This document shows, piece by piece, positions 28,868 to 38,471 of a stretch of 64,000 nucleotides of DNA. Both the position numbers and the translations under genes were made by a program. Below the pieces are notes generated by a model that saw nothing but the letters and a program-made list of their open reading frames with translations, searched no databases and was not told the DNA's origin. Origin of the DNA: Lepidostoma basale (taxonomy: Eukaryota > Arthropoda > Insecta > Trichoptera > Lepidostomatidae); NCBI GenBank assembly GCA_022606425.2, contig JAHDVF020001353.1, forward strand, positions 434,001 to 498,000. The letters are read 5' to 3'. Every line of letters begins with the position of its first letter. Within the stretch, counting starts at the first letter, position 1.

Positions 28868-29182
28868 AACGATGTTTTATTTATTTATTGTTTCTTGCTA
28901 CTGCTTCCACTTTTGTCTTTGTTTTGACAGCGACCGGTTTCGCCAGGCTCGCTGGCATCGACAGACTGATGACACTATTGCAAACCGAGTCCTTTATATA
29001 CATACTGATCAGGGGTGGTAAACCTGATTCTATACAAAAATAATCTTCAAATATTTATGTAAAATTTACTGAATTTAAATATTGGTATTACAGGTATTCA
29101 AGAAGATTCATATTCAATACAATGCATTTTAATTTTTATTGCAGCTTACATATTTATATATAACGTTTGAAAAAATTGCACT
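28868..29182 (-). repeat. PLE-D 3' region with hammerhead-like motif
   Basis: CGACCGGTTTCGCCAGGCTC and GCTGGCATCGACAGACTGAT (28926-28970) carry an intact ACCGGT palindrome. The UTR matches 48330-48540 nearly base by base for ~200 bp, but the GIY-YIG part is missing because PLE-M follows. Confidence 0.8.
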
Positions 29183-29185
29183 TTG

Positions 29186-29400
29186 TGTTGTTATGATGCT
29201 TTATTTATCTTTTTCTTTTTTATATACTTTGTATATACAACACTTATATTAAAAATAAAATTACATAGACATGTTTCGGACAACCAGTCCTTCTTCAGTA
29301 ATACATATTATAAAGATACATATTTAAAATATTATAAAGTTGTTTACATGATCTGACAGGTGTTATTTTAGAACTTTTGTGCTTTTGTTATAACAAATAT
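29186..29400 (-). repeat. PLE-M repeat
   Basis: Shares TATACTTTGTATATACAACA and ATAAAGTTGTTTACA with the copy at 34515-34660. Carries the hammerhead-like motif at 29260-29306. Confidence 0.65.
29260..29306 (-). ncRNA. Hammerhead-like ribozyme motif, PLE-M
   Basis: Minus strand: CTGAAGA (29292-29298), stem II GGAC/GTCC with a 5-nt loop, GAAA (29274-29277), palindrome ACATGT (29269-29274), cleavage C at 29268. The core matches CUGANGA...GAAA...UH exactly. Stem I is weak (two pairs, then a mismatch). A two-pair stem III would be unstable alone, so activity as a dimer through the palindrome is the likely mode (inference from known dimeric hammerheads). Confidence 0.7.
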
Positions 29401-29582
29401 TATGATTCAATTTAAATTTTAAAATAATAATTTAAAGTTCTTATTGGGGTTCAGATAGGAAAATATTAAATTTATTTGATTATTTATAATATTTTCTTTA
29501 TTTTTAATTAATTTTTAAATTTCTAAAATTTCGAGTTTTTAGTAAATTTATTTTTGATTTTTATTTTTTAAATATTATCATT

Positions 29583-29870
29583 TAAATCAAATCAAATCAG
29601 TTTATTTCATCAACAGACATTACAAAATTTATTTTTAAAACATCTATTGAGAGCAGGTAAAATAATATATTGGGTATAGTATACTACCAGAAACGCATGA
29701 GAGATGGTTCAAAATTAGGAATACAGGATACTCTCCAGAATTAAGCGTATTTGCCTTCTGAACGTACTTTCACTAACATGAAAGACGTCGATCTCCGAGG
29801 AGACCGCGTTCAGCAGACTAATTGCTCTTCCCACCGGTGTCACCAGAGGCAGATTGGTTATGTTATGTTA
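29583..29870 (-). mobile_element. LINE-G 3' end
   Basis: AAATCAAATCAAATCAGTTT reversed tail, then CTTTCACTAACATGAAAGAC, GTCGATCTCCGAGGAGACCG and CACCGGTGTCACCAGAGGCA. The coding sense on the minus strand matches RTNLPLVTPVGRAI to FRRQI. 5'-truncated at 29868. Confidence 0.85.
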
Positions 29871-29933
29871 GTATGTTATGTATTAGGACACCTAAATATT
29901 TGAATTCGTGTATTTTTTCTATAATTTCATCGT

Positions 29934-29978
29934 CTATACATAAGGGTCGGTACAAGAACACCATTGTGCACTGCCACT
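29934..29978 (-). mobile_element. LINE-A 44-bp fragment
   Basis: ATACATAAGGGTCGGTACAA and GAACACCATTGTGCACTGCC match the reversed VLVPTLMYG block. Confidence 0.7.
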
Positions 29979-29979
29979 T

Positions 29980-30690
29980 AAATATTACTAAATAATGTAT
30001 TACACTTAGAGAAACCATGGGAGTTATTTAATTAGTTAACTATTTGATAAGCTATATAATTGTAGCATTATACGTCATTACGAAGTTCAGGCATTTCCCA
30101 TATCCGCTCAGTTGCTTCAACTTATCCAATAGTATAGAATTGATAAAATTATATATCATAGTTCGCCAAGAGATTACTCCCGCGGTAATCTGGCGCCAAG
30201 TTCAGACAATATCTCCCGATACCCGATCAGATCCCCAGAATCCGGATCTCTGGATCCAATCTCAGCCCGAGAGCTATCTGGAATCACATCCCCTTCAGAA
30301 CGGGTCCTAATAAACGGGTAATTAATTACGCACAAGTTTACTGGTTATATTAGTTTCAATGAATCCCACACTATCGCCTGCTTTCGCTGTTTGATAGTTC
30401 GTCGTAGAAATCTTCAAACCAATGCCGGAAGCAGAATTAATTTTGCCTAACTGTTTAAATTGTGATGTTTTTCTTCTTAATTCATTCAATAAAGATAATG
30501 GCGTTGAAATGTTACATCTTAATAATATAAATATAACTTTGAATAATTTTGAAATTTCAGAAATTAAAAAGAGATTTAAAAAAAGAGAAAATAAATAAAT
30601 TTTTGGACTTGTCCATTATTTTCTTTGTCTCAAGATAAATACCTGGACCACTCAAACCTTACCACATTTATTTAATATACCTACGAGTAT
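29980..30690. other. Interval without recognised element
   Basis: An 88-codon plus-strand frame (30044-30310) includes a less AT-rich part (EITPAVIWRQVQTISPDTRS) but no known domain. The rest is AT-rich. Confidence 0.3.
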
Positions 30691-30711
30691 TTAATATTAA
30701 ACTACACTGAT

Positions 30712-30755
30712 GAAGGGGCTTGTGTTCCAAAACATGTTTGTGTTAATGTTTCATT
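30712..30755 (+). ncRNA. Hammerhead-like motif, PLE-N
   Basis: CTGATGA (30717-30723) is a perfect core box. Stem II is AGG...CC with a long loop. AAAAC replaces GAAAC, then ACATGT and T. Stem I pairs TACA with TGTG (with one G-T pair). The G to A change in GAAA would be expected to reduce cleavage. Confidence 0.5.
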
Positions 30756-30792
30756 TTTTATTTTCTTTGTATTTCAAATAAAGTATTGTGTT

Positions 30793-30988
30793 CATCTTTT
30801 TTTTTGTCACACATCCGTGGTGCATGGGGCCTAAAGGAACCTTCTCCACCCGACTCTATCGCATGCCTGATGCCTAACGTCATCCCAAGTGAGGCCTACT
30901 GCCTTAACTTCGTCCAGCAGGGCTATTCTCCAGGTGGCTCTAGGTCTGCCTCGCTTCCTCTTTCCCCCTATAGGGGACCCACCATAGG
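30793..30988 (-). mobile_element. RTE-3 LINE 3' copy with 9-bp target duplication
   Basis: TATTGTGTT at 30784-30792 and 30989-30997 flanks it. Minus strand matches the last ~190 bp of the 24227 copy (RKRGRPRATWR to the stop), with a tail rich in A and only a trace of the GAA repeat. Confidence 0.88.
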
Positions 30989-31035
30989 TATTGTGTTACA
31001 AAGTAAAAAATATTATTGAATTGTGATTTTTTTTT

Positions 31036-31614
31036 CACAAATTTCAAATATAATACTATACAAACGAAGTTTTTGCTTTTTTATTAAGTGTAAAGTTTTG
31101 AACAGTTTTTGCACTGAAGTAGGACATGTACAGTCCGAATTATGTAAGACAAATAGGATTTTGAAAATATCATGGGTTTTTTTTGTGATCATTCTGGGAA
31201 AAAAAAATCATCGTGTATTTTGAATAACTGTTGCATATAAAAATAAATACTTATTTTCGTAAAGGTGTTACTGTTATTTGTATTCAGAGTTTTAAGCTTC
31301 TATTTTTCTTTTTTTTCGAATTTTTATGTCATTAGTTATTTTCGGGTTGCTGTGTTATCGAAAAAAATCTCCAATACGTCCCTGTCTCAGCCTTACGTCA
31401 GAATCACCGTTTCATCTTGAAGTCCTTTGGTTATTTGCCCAAGTCTGTTTACCGGACATTAAATGTTATCCATTTACTATTTACACAGGGAAGACATAAG
31501 GGTATCAATATCAAAGGATCTCGTATACGAATTTATATTATCTTATACTATGTAACCTCATTTATTAATCAACCCGATAGTCTACAACGTATAGACAAAG
31601 AAATGTTTAAATAA
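31036..31614. other. Interval without recognised feature
   Basis: Long T runs and a 65-codon frame (31417-31614) without domains. Confidence 0.35.
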
Positions 31615-31738
31615 TAATTAAATAATACATTGTTTTATTTTTTTTTAAGAACTGCATCCACTTTTTTCTTATTTCGATTATAATCGGTTTCGCCAGGCTC
31701 CATAGCATCAACAGACCGGTCCACCAGTTCTTATAGAC
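31615..31738 (-). repeat. PLE-D diverged copy
   Basis: AATCGGTTTCGCCAGGCTCC and ATAGCATCAACAGACCGGTC keep the GGCGAAACCG block in reverse, but the stem III palindrome is now ACCGAT and stem II (GCTA/GGC) is weakened. Confidence 0.7.
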
Positions 31739-31744
31739 AAAAAT

Positions 31745-32100
31745 ATTATTAAATAGTCCATTGTTTTGGCCGAAACACTTTGATACCTTAACATTTTAAA
31801 CTGTTAAATTTGAAAAAAACTTTGTGTTTTGTATCACAATTGTATTTAATAAATAGTCCATTGTTTTGGCTGAAACACTATGATACCTTAGCATTTTAAA
31901 CTGTTAAATTAAATAACTTTGTTTTTGTATCACAATTGTATTTTATTTTACGCGACAGCTGTTTCATCAACCTATGTTGATATCATCGGGTGTTACAACA
32001 TCATCAACATATGACATCATCAGGTGTTTTGTGATACAAAAAACAAAGTTATATAATTTAACATTTAAAAAATATTATTCACTACAAAATATAATATAAA
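31745..32100 (-). repeat. PLE-E copy with duplicated end and inverted arm
   Basis: AAATAGTCCATTGTTTTGGC opens the element and recurs ~104 bp later, so its end is tandemly duplicated. The hammerhead-like motif is at 31950-31996. A shorter inverted arm (TTTTGTGATACAAAAAACAA) follows at 32026-32070. Confidence 0.75.
31950..31996 (-). ncRNA. Hammerhead-like motif, PLE-E copy 1
   Basis: Minus strand: CCGATGA (one change from CTGATGA), stem II ATCAAC/GTTGAT with loop ATAG, GAAA, palindrome ACAGCTGT and C followed by GCG. Stem II is perfect. The U4 to C change suggests low activity. Confidence 0.6.
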
Positions 32101-32111
32101 TAAAATGAACG

Positions 32112-32592
32112 TATTTGTCGCCATACAACTCTTGAAGAGTTTTAGCCTCGTTGAAGATTTTCCGCCAAGCTCCTCGTTCCTGCGACTTTTGCTCCCAGCA
32201 GTCCGATTCGTCCAACCTAGCCAGGTCAGCCAGAACATTGTCCATTAGGCGAAGTCTAGGCCTTCCTAGAGGTCCTACTCCAGTCTGTCTAGACGCGTAC
32301 AGGATCTTGATTGCTCTGGTCTCTTCGGCTCACCATACGTACTCAATCCATGCTAGGCGACCGGCTCTCACGGTGCTCGTTATAAGGGGCTGCTGGGTCA
32401 TCGTACGGATCTCTTGGTTGGTCCTATCCCTCCAAGTTCCCGCTGCAACACCGGGTCTGGGTCCCAGGATCATTATAAGTATCCTATTCTCAAACCAGTT
32501 GATTCGTTGTTGTCAGTTGATAAGTCATTGTCCACGACCAGAACCATATGTCACCACTGGCTCGATGATTCTGTTATAAATACGCTTGTCGA
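32112..32592 (-). mobile_element. RTE-7 LINE 3' fragment (reverse transcriptase C-terminus)
   Basis: Minus strand, with two breaks, reads IYNRIIEPVVTYGSGR, WRDRTNQEIRTMTQQPLITS, TVRAGRLAWIEYVW, GPLGRPRLRLMDNVLADLAR and AWRKIFNEAKTLQELYGDK. Same layout as other RTE-like C-termini (a YG block, a W/GH block, a GRPR block), but a separate family found once here. Confidence 0.82.
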
Positions 32593-32639
32593 TGGAATAA
32601 AAAGAATTAAAATTAAGAAAAAGCATTACATAAGAGCAT

Positions 32640-32758
32640 GAAGAAATCATGACAGTCTACAACATAAGCGTGAATAGTGAAAATCTGGAACAAGTAGATG
32701 AGTTTGTATATTTAGGCAGTATGTTTACAAAAGATAGTGGAGAGGGATATTTAATTGA
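32640..32758 (+). mobile_element. LINE-A internal fragment upstream of the usual region
   Basis: Encodes ISVNSENLEQVDEFVYLGSM and FTKDSGEGYL, corresponding to the YLGS block that precedes the LMYG block in LINE-A; seen also at 51985. Confidence 0.8.
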
Positions 32759-32903
32759 TCATTTAATATTTCATTGATTTGATCGTGCCACGTTTTCATT
32801 TATTTTCATTTAATTTATTTTACTAAAAATCTCAAACATTACATCGTTAACATATCCTTCTAATACCATTATTTCTTCATTCATTCTTGTCATGTGTCTT
32901 CTC
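32759..32903 (-). mobile_element. LINE-A fragment, opposite orientation
   Basis: ATTTGATCGTGCCACGTTTT, ACATCGTTAACATATCCTTC and TTCTTCATTCATTCTTGTCA are reversed GRPRKTWHDQ and ERMVKK blocks, with an A+T-rich insertion near 32800-32845. Confidence 0.75.
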
Positions 32904-32904
32904 T

Positions 32905-33480
32905 TCTCTGGTTTCAATCCTGGGATTGGTTTGCAGCAATTTCCTCCATTATTCTCTTCCATTTTTCCCTGTCTTGTGCGGCTCTTTTGAGATCTGCATA
33001 TGATGAGCAGCGTACGTCCACCAACAGGTCCTCCAGGTACTCTCGGCGTGGGCGTCCCCTAGAGTTTGTCCCCTCGATCATACCCTCCATTATGGCATGC
33101 AAGAGACCTTCTTGACGTATTACATGGCCGATCCATCTTGCACGCCTTTCGGACAAGGTCCTGAGCAGGTGCCTTCCTCCTTCGATTCCTTGAAGAACTT
33201 CCTCATTCGTGATGTGGTCTCTCCAGGAAATTCCAAAGAGTCTTCTATAGGACCACATCTCAAAAGCCTCTAGTCTCCGCTTATCCCTTTCGGATAGGCA
33301 CCATGTCTCGCAGCCGTACATCAAGACACTCCATACATAGGTCTTGATGAGGAGTATTCTCAGTTTTAGGTCTATATTATTTGACTCTATTATTTTCGAC
33401 CTTTTATTAAATGCAAGCCTAGCCTGATGTATACGGCTATCGACCTCGCTCTTAGACCGACCGTCCCATGTTATTTTGAA
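32905..33480 (-). pseudogene. RTE-8 reverse transcriptase C-terminal region, uninterrupted
   Basis: On the minus strand the frame is open from about 33476 down to a stop near 32914, roughly 187 codons: TWDGRSKSEVDSRIHQARLA, LRILLIKTYVWSVLMYGCET, RRLEAFEMWSYRRLFGISWR, GRHLLRTLSERRARWIGHVI, RGRPRREYLEDLLVDVRC and DREKWKRIMEEIAANQSQD. It begins inside the reverse transcriptase thumb, so catalytic YxDD is not included. Absence of stops implies a younger insertion than most here. Confidence 0.9.
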
Positions 33481-33487
33481 TTGATTT

Positions 33488-33580
33488 TGAATTGTCCCAT
33501 GTCATGTGTACAAACCATTTATTCTTCTATTATCCTTCTGTTACAGTTCCATTCTTCACATCCATACATTCCGTTTTTCA
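33488..33580 (-). mobile_element. LINE-A weak fragment
   Basis: CATGTGTACAAACCATTTAT and TTCTATTATCCTTCTGTTAC resemble reversed LINE-A words. Low similarity. Confidence 0.45.
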
Positions 33581-33584
33581 ATTT

Positions 33585-34510
33585 AAATGTCTTTTAATGT
33601 CTGATGTCGACGTCTTGATAAAGCAAGGTTCCTACATTTGTACACGTGTTAATGCGAAGTTCCTTCAAAATTTAACGTAAATTTTCATGTATCAATTCGC
33701 TGAGTGAAATGGGATTTAGAGGTCAAAATGTGCAGGGGTGAGTATGGGCCACGAATGGGAGCTGTTTTATCCACCAAATTACCCCGCTGGGTCCCTTTCC
33801 CCGAGCTACCCATGCTCAAGGCCGACGGAGTTCAAATCGCACGCCCCTGAATCCATTTCAAAGTTAAAACAAAGATTTTAACGCAAAAAGTATAATGGCA
33901 ATTTTCTCTCGGAAAAAATAACCGAATTTCACCCCTTTTTTTAAGTTAACAATGGCAACACTTTTTTTGGGGTACCTGTTTGCAATCTCTTGTTAAATAA
34001 AACTTTTTATATTCTACATGTAAGTATATATTTTTCAAATGACATTCGAGCTTTAGAACCAATTTCGCAAGTTCAAAACTCAAATGGTCTCGATATAAAC
34101 TTTCAGTTTTTTTTTCGTGTCTTCTTTTATTTTCGATGCACTCGGCTTATATGAATGTGACATTGCGAACAATCTAGAAACTTATTCCAAGTTTAAAATT
34201 TAGAATACTTTTGAACAAATTCCAATTGGTCTACGACAGAGGCAACGATGTAAGTTCACAATTGAGTTATAGCGCCAATTTTTAAACTCCTGACATTATT
34301 TTCTACCTTTCTCTACATTTATTTAGTGTATCACGCACCTAAATGTTCGGATTGGGCCCTGGGTAATGTTAAATAATTGGTTTCGTCTGAATGCTAACGA
34401 AAATGATGGCGATTGACGCGACCTATGGATCAATTGATGCTCAATAATTAGAATAATGATTGAAGTTCATAATGTATTATATGTCGACATGGGCTATGTA
34501 ACAAGCAATT
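33585..34510. other. Interval without recognised feature
   Basis: A less AT-rich patch at 33740-33860 (CTGGGTCCCTTTCCCCGAGC) is not recognised. No frame or RNA gene seen. Confidence 0.35.
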
Positions 34511-34514
34511 TATA

Positions 34515-34660
34515 ATTAAATGTTTTTTTTTATAAACTTTGTATACTACACTCACATTTATATATATAAAAAAATATCAAACATGTTTTAGACTAACCAG
34601 ACCTTCATCAGTGGATATTATTGAAATATTTAAGATGTTATAAAATTGTTTACAAACCTC
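34515..34660 (-). repeat. PLE-M second copy
   Basis: TATAAACTTTGTATACTACA, then reversed motif with CTGATGA, stem II GGTC...GTCT, AAAAC and ACATGTT (34575-34622). Compared with 29186-29400 the GAAA is lost to AAAA. LINE-A is joined at 34661. Confidence 0.6.
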
Positions 34661-34830
34661 TTGTATGGAAGTGAAGCTTGGAGCCGGCAAAAGAAGGATG
34701 AAAGCAGGATAAACGCCGTAGAAATGAGATCACTTAGAAGAATGTGCGGGAAAACGTTGTATGATAGAATACCGAACGATGAAATAAGAAAGAAATGAAT
34801 GGCAGATGACTGCATCATGGATAAAATGAA
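34661..34830 (+). mobile_element. LINE-A internal fragment
   Basis: CTTGTATGGAAGTGAAGCTT, GTAGAAATGAGATCACTTAG and TGTATGATAGAATACCGAAC encode LYGSEAWSRQKKDESRINAV and YDRIPNDEIRKK before breaking. Found inside the PLE cluster. Confidence 0.85.
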
Positions 34831-35396
34831 GATTCATATTAAATACAATGAATTTTAAATTTTATTATATAATATAATAGCTTACATATTCATATAGGTA
34901 TAACGTTTGTTAAAATGGTACTTTGGTTTTTATTATTACTGTATTTAAATATAATATGTTATAGTTCTTGGTCCATAAGGTTGGCATCGCCTTATTCGGT
35001 TTTCCCCATCCATATAGCTGCTTAGGTCTGGAATCAAATAAAACATTTTTTCGGCAGTAATCAATTCCAGGAATATTTTTTATTTGTTTATATTGGGTAT
35101 AACAAAGGGGAGTAAGCAAACAGTAATTGTTCATTAAAGACTACTCGGTCAGGGTTGTTGTATTTGAGCCTATTTATTTCTATTACTTCTAATTTATCTA
35201 GTTTTTTGCTTCTAGGGCACGTATGTAAAATTTTAACGCGTTCAGTTAGATTCAATGAGTGGTTCTTTTCTATTAAATCGTTAGCAAAATTTTAATTCGA
35301 TTTATTATTTTTCCAACTATGGACATGTTCCCCGATTCTCGTATTGAAGGCCTTTCCTGTTTGGCCTACATGAGTTGCAAGACATATAATGCAGTT
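34831..35396 (-). mobile_element. PLE-D body, with GIY-YIG endonuclease remnant
   Basis: Shares about 550 bp with 48480-48968: GTTATAGTTCTTGGTCCATA, AATCCATATAGCTGCT-type words and ATTCCAGGAATATTTTTTAT. Encodes the domain at 35088-35396. Truncated at 35397 by LINE-G. Confidence 0.85.
35088..35396 (-). pseudogene. GIY-YIG endonuclease domain of a Penelope-like element (broken)
   Basis: Minus strand reads CIICLATHVGQTGKAFNTRI, GEHVHSWKNNKS, a stop, NFANDLIEKNHSLNLTERVK, ILHTCPRSKKLDKLEVIEIN, RLKYNNPDRVVFNEQLLF and AYSPLLYPI. The THVGQTG block (the YIG half), R of FNTRIGEH and the terminal KLDKLEVIEIN block with its E are features of the Penelope-like GIY-YIG nuclease, which nicks DNA to prime reverse transcription. 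One in-frame stop near 35280. Confidence 0.85.
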
Positions 35397-35877
35397 AATC
35401 AAATCAAGTCAAATCAAATCAGTTTATTTACTCAAAAGACATTACAAACAGCATAAATGTTTAAGGCATACAGGTAAAATATTATACACATACAACATAA
35501 TACCAGGAACGCATTAGTGATGGTTCGACATTAGGAAGATAAGATACTTTCCAAAGTCAAGAGTATCTGTCCCCTGAACGTACTTTCACTAACATGAAAG
35601 ACGTCGATCTCCGAGGAGACCGCGTTCAGCAGACTAATTGCTTTTCCCACCGGTGTCACCAGAGGCAGATTGGTTCTGGCGGCCGGTAGGTAAAACAATC
35701 TGTGCTGTCGCTGTCGGAGATATCTATCAGGGAACAAAAAGACCAACATCCTCCAGTACGGCCAAGTTCTCGAAGTATCCCCTAATTAATCTGAAGCAAT
35801 GGGTTATTAGATGTCCATCTCTTCGAAGCTGTAGAGAATTGGTTCCGAGCATTCCCAAAAGAAATGCCGTTAAGTAT
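35397..35877 (-). mobile_element. LINE-G 3' end, longest copy
   Basis: Minus-strand open segment 35531-35749 reads LFPDRYLRQRQHRLFYLPAA, RTNLPLVTPVGKAISLLNAV, SSEIDVFHVSESTFRGQIL and LTLESILSS. The upstream ~130 bp are diverged but present. Tail (reverse) AATCAAATCAAGTCAAATC. Resembles the last part of CR1/Jockey-type reverse transcriptases. Confidence 0.88.
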
Positions 35878-35989
35878 GTATGTGCCTGAATTTTGCATTG
35901 TTTATCTTCTATCTTTATTATTTAAAATTAAATTTATAAAGTTTTCTTATTATAAAACGCTGTAAGGCAGTTTTCTTCTTCGAAAACGC

Positions 35990-36055
35990 GTTTTAACTTT
36001 TTAAAACCAGTCGCTGTCGAAATAAAGACAAAGTGGAAAAAGTCGTTTTATTTGA
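35990..36055 (+). repeat. PLE-D terminal fragment
   Basis: TAAAACCAGTCGCTGTCGAA, ATAAAGACAAAGTGG and AGTCGTTTTATTTGATTATT are the element end downstream of the hammerhead-like motif. Confidence 0.65.
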
Positions 36056-36112
36056 TTATTATTGTATATATGTATAATATTATATTTGATTTGAATTTCA
36101 AATTCACTTAAA

Positions 36113-36308
36113 ACTAACTAACCATCACGCCGTCTCCCCGAAAGGGTAGGCAGAAAGAATGGACTGTCACACTTTAACCGATGCGGCACTCCATCCTTCG
36201 CTTTTCGAGGAGAGGGAGACGCGATGTGATGGGTTGCGAACCTCATCGCCACCAATAGGCATCTCCAGCGCACACTTTGATCATCCAACAACCACAAAAT
36301 AAATCTAA
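36113..36308 (-). repeat. SINE-B copy 3
   Basis: CTAACTAACCATCACGCCGT tail, GATGCGGCACTCCATCCTTC, GGGTTGCGAACCTCATCGCC and ACCACAAAATAAATCTAAAA define a complete copy. Confidence 0.85.
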
Positions 36309-37145
36309 AACAAATAATATAAAATAAAATAACAAAATAAAAATAATTTAACACAAAATGTTATTTTTAGATGATGCACATATTGTCTATTTAATTTTTG
36401 TTCCACGTATTCACCGTTTTTTTTAAATAAGCAGTAATTAGGCACTCAAAACAAACCAACACCAGTAAGAACTAAAATAATATTGAAGAAATTATTCAAA
36501 TTGACATTGGAACAAATGAAAAATTTATTTTTACACCTGTCAAAATTCTCTATATAATCGAAAATCTTGTAAAATTTTAACATCAAAATAGCACAAACTT
36601 ATTACGTGTCACAATTAACTATTATAAAGTGCGACAACAAATTGACCAAAACAATTCACATATACACGAAATATCTCCAAATTTACGGGAGCACCACGAG
36701 AACCAAACCAAATTTTCAAAATCAGAACCAATACTCAAATTCATGGATATTTTTTAATGTTTCATTTAATACAGAGCATTCTGAAGGCCTTTGAACGTAA
36801 TATCAAGATGCTTCTTATTTAAAATAGAAGTTTCAATGTCCAAAACTGGGGCCTGTCTCGCAAATATAAACTCGACTCCCTGGTCCAAGATTTACTCTTA
36901 AAAATAATGATCTTGCTTAGAGTATCATCTCTTGCTCTCTGAACAAATCATTATATTCCGCTCAGATTCTCGCTTCGCTACGGGATTTTAATAGATGCTG
37001 TTTTCTCTCTCTCCATTTCACGTTGTTTTAAATGTCACTCTCTGGGTTTACTCAGACTTGGCAATATATCCATAAAAGTGAAGCATAGATCCGGCGAAAG
37101 AAGGATGAATTGTTAATTGCGTGTGTTAATAATATAAAAAATAAC
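36309..37145. other. Interval without recognised element
   Basis: Mostly AT-rich. GTGAAGCATAGATCCGGCGA near 37078 is a 30-bp trace of LINE-A. A patch at 36840-36900 (ACTGGGGCCTGTCTCGCAAA) is not recognised. Confidence 0.35.
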
Positions 37146-37149
37146 TTAC

Positions 37150-37260
37150 GATCTCGAAAGAATGGACCACCGCGCTTTTATTTCATTGCATACTTCTTTC
37201 GCTTCCTCAAGAGTAATACGTCGTGACATGCACGCACGTCTTTTACTGTCAACACATTTT
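37150..37260 (-). mobile_element. LINE-A fragment of the C-terminal end
   Basis: GAAAGAATGGACCACCGCGC, TCTTTCGCTTCCTCAAGAGT and CGTGACATGCACGCACGTCT match the reversed RRACMSRCxNVEEA region. Adjoins LINE-H. Confidence 0.75.
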
Positions 37261-37261
37261 T

Positions 37262-37695
37262 TCAAACTGATTCTGGGCTCTATTGAGAACCCCTATGTTC
37301 TGGAGCAAATAGGTCTTTTTGTTCCTGATAACTACCTGCGACAACGCCGACATCAATTGTTCTTTACTCCGTCACGCAGAACCAACCTGCCTTTGGTGAT
37401 GCCAGTAGGAAGAGCAATTCGGACGCTGAATCTAATCATCTCGGATTTGGACATTTCAGTGAGGCAGTATTCATAAAAAAAATATTGCAAATACTGGAAA
37501 GAGTACTGCCTCACTGACGTCGACATATTTGGATTCCTTCTGATCTGTACCATATGATTTTTTGGTCTCATGTTGTTTTGTTTTATATTATCTTTGTAAT
37601 ACCGTTTTGTGTCCAAATGAGTCGCCTAAATGTTTTATCGTTTGTAATGTCTCATTTGTGTATAATGTATAAATAAATAAATAAATTCGTCCGAC
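37262..37695 (+). mobile_element. LINE-H 3' end with open C-terminal segment
   Basis: Plus strand reads GSIENPYVLEQIGLFVPDNY, LRQRRHQLFFTPSRRTNLPL, VMPVGRAIRTLNLIISDLDI, then a stop after SVRQYS. The 3' UTR and AAATAAATAAATAAATTC tail match 3836-4232. CR1/Jockey-like C-terminus, 5'-truncated. Confidence 0.85.
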
Positions 37696-37795
37696 TTCTC
37701 ACGTAGCCGACATCCAATATTTGATTTATTTGATGCTACCACGTTTTCCTCGGTGGTTTTCCTCTATTTCTAATTCCATTGACATCCTGTAATAA
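37685..37795 (-). mobile_element. LINE-A fragment
   Basis: TCACGTAGCCGACATCCAAT, ATTTGATTTATTTGATG and CACGTTTTCCTCGGTGG match the reversed NVG and GRPRKTWHDQ blocks. Confidence 0.75.
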
Positions 37796-37959
37796 TTCAA
37801 AAATATATAAATTCTTAAAAATATCTTATAATAATACTTGTTAAACTCATTAAACGTATCATCATGTCGATCAAATAAACGTATCACCCACTTAAATTTT
37901 GTTTTCCATCTGTCTCTCCATCTTTTAGGTAGTCTTTTAGGTGGACATTATTGGTGGAC

Positions 37960-38207
37960 GTTATTCTTTATTCAATCATTCTTTCCATATATCCAAACCA
38001 TCTTAATGATCCTTTCATTATTTTGTTCATAACACCATCATTCCCACCGCATTCACTTCTTATATTTTCATTTTACACCATCATGCACAGAGTATTCACA
38101 CATTCGTCTAAGAGATCTAATTTCTACTGCATTTATTCTTCTTTCATCCTTCGTTTGCCAGTTCCACGCTTCCATACATAAGGGTCGGTAGAAGAACACC
38201 ATATATA
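37960..38207 (-). mobile_element. LINE-A fragment
   Basis: CATATATCCAAACCATCTTA, CATCATTCCCACCGCATTCA and GTTCCACGCTTCCATACATA are the reversed LRWFGHMERM to LMYGSE region; probably once continuous with 37685-37795. Confidence 0.85.
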
Positions 38208-38258
38208 ATATTATGATATGATATTATATTATTATATGATATGATATTATTTGTATTA
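38205..38258. repeat. AT-rich short tandem repeats
   Basis: Alternating ATATGATATGATATTAT units, about 50 bp. Confidence 0.7.
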
Positions 38259-38259
38259 A

Positions 38260-38463
38260 TATTTTGTTGAATCGCTCTTTACAGCATTATAACGCGAGCC
38301 AAATCAATGTAAAGGATATAGCTATCATATTGATTCTCATGACATGTGATAGGTTGCAAATCTATTGACATTTTTATTGTCACATGAATTCTACACTAGA
38401 CCAAAGACAGTGTGACAATCACACCAATAATCGCCGGGAATCGAAGTTCTTGGCCACGAAGGT
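38260..38463 (-). repeat. tRNA-headed SINE copy T4, deleted head
   Basis: Reads in reverse GTTGAATCGCTCTTTACAGC, CATGACATGTGATAGGTTGC, CCAAAGACAGTGTGACAATC and CGCCGGGAATCGAAGTTC. The B box remains; the anticodon part has been deleted so it joins GGCCACGAAGG directly. Confidence 0.8.
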
Positions 38464-38471
38464 ATTATGTA

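Larger units (their letters stand above)
30690..31035 (+). repeat. PLE-N repeat, split by an RTE-3 insertion
   Basis: Holds a hammerhead-like motif at 30712-30755 and a T-rich 3' part; the RTE-3 copy at 30793-30988 interrupts it. Confidence 0.55.
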
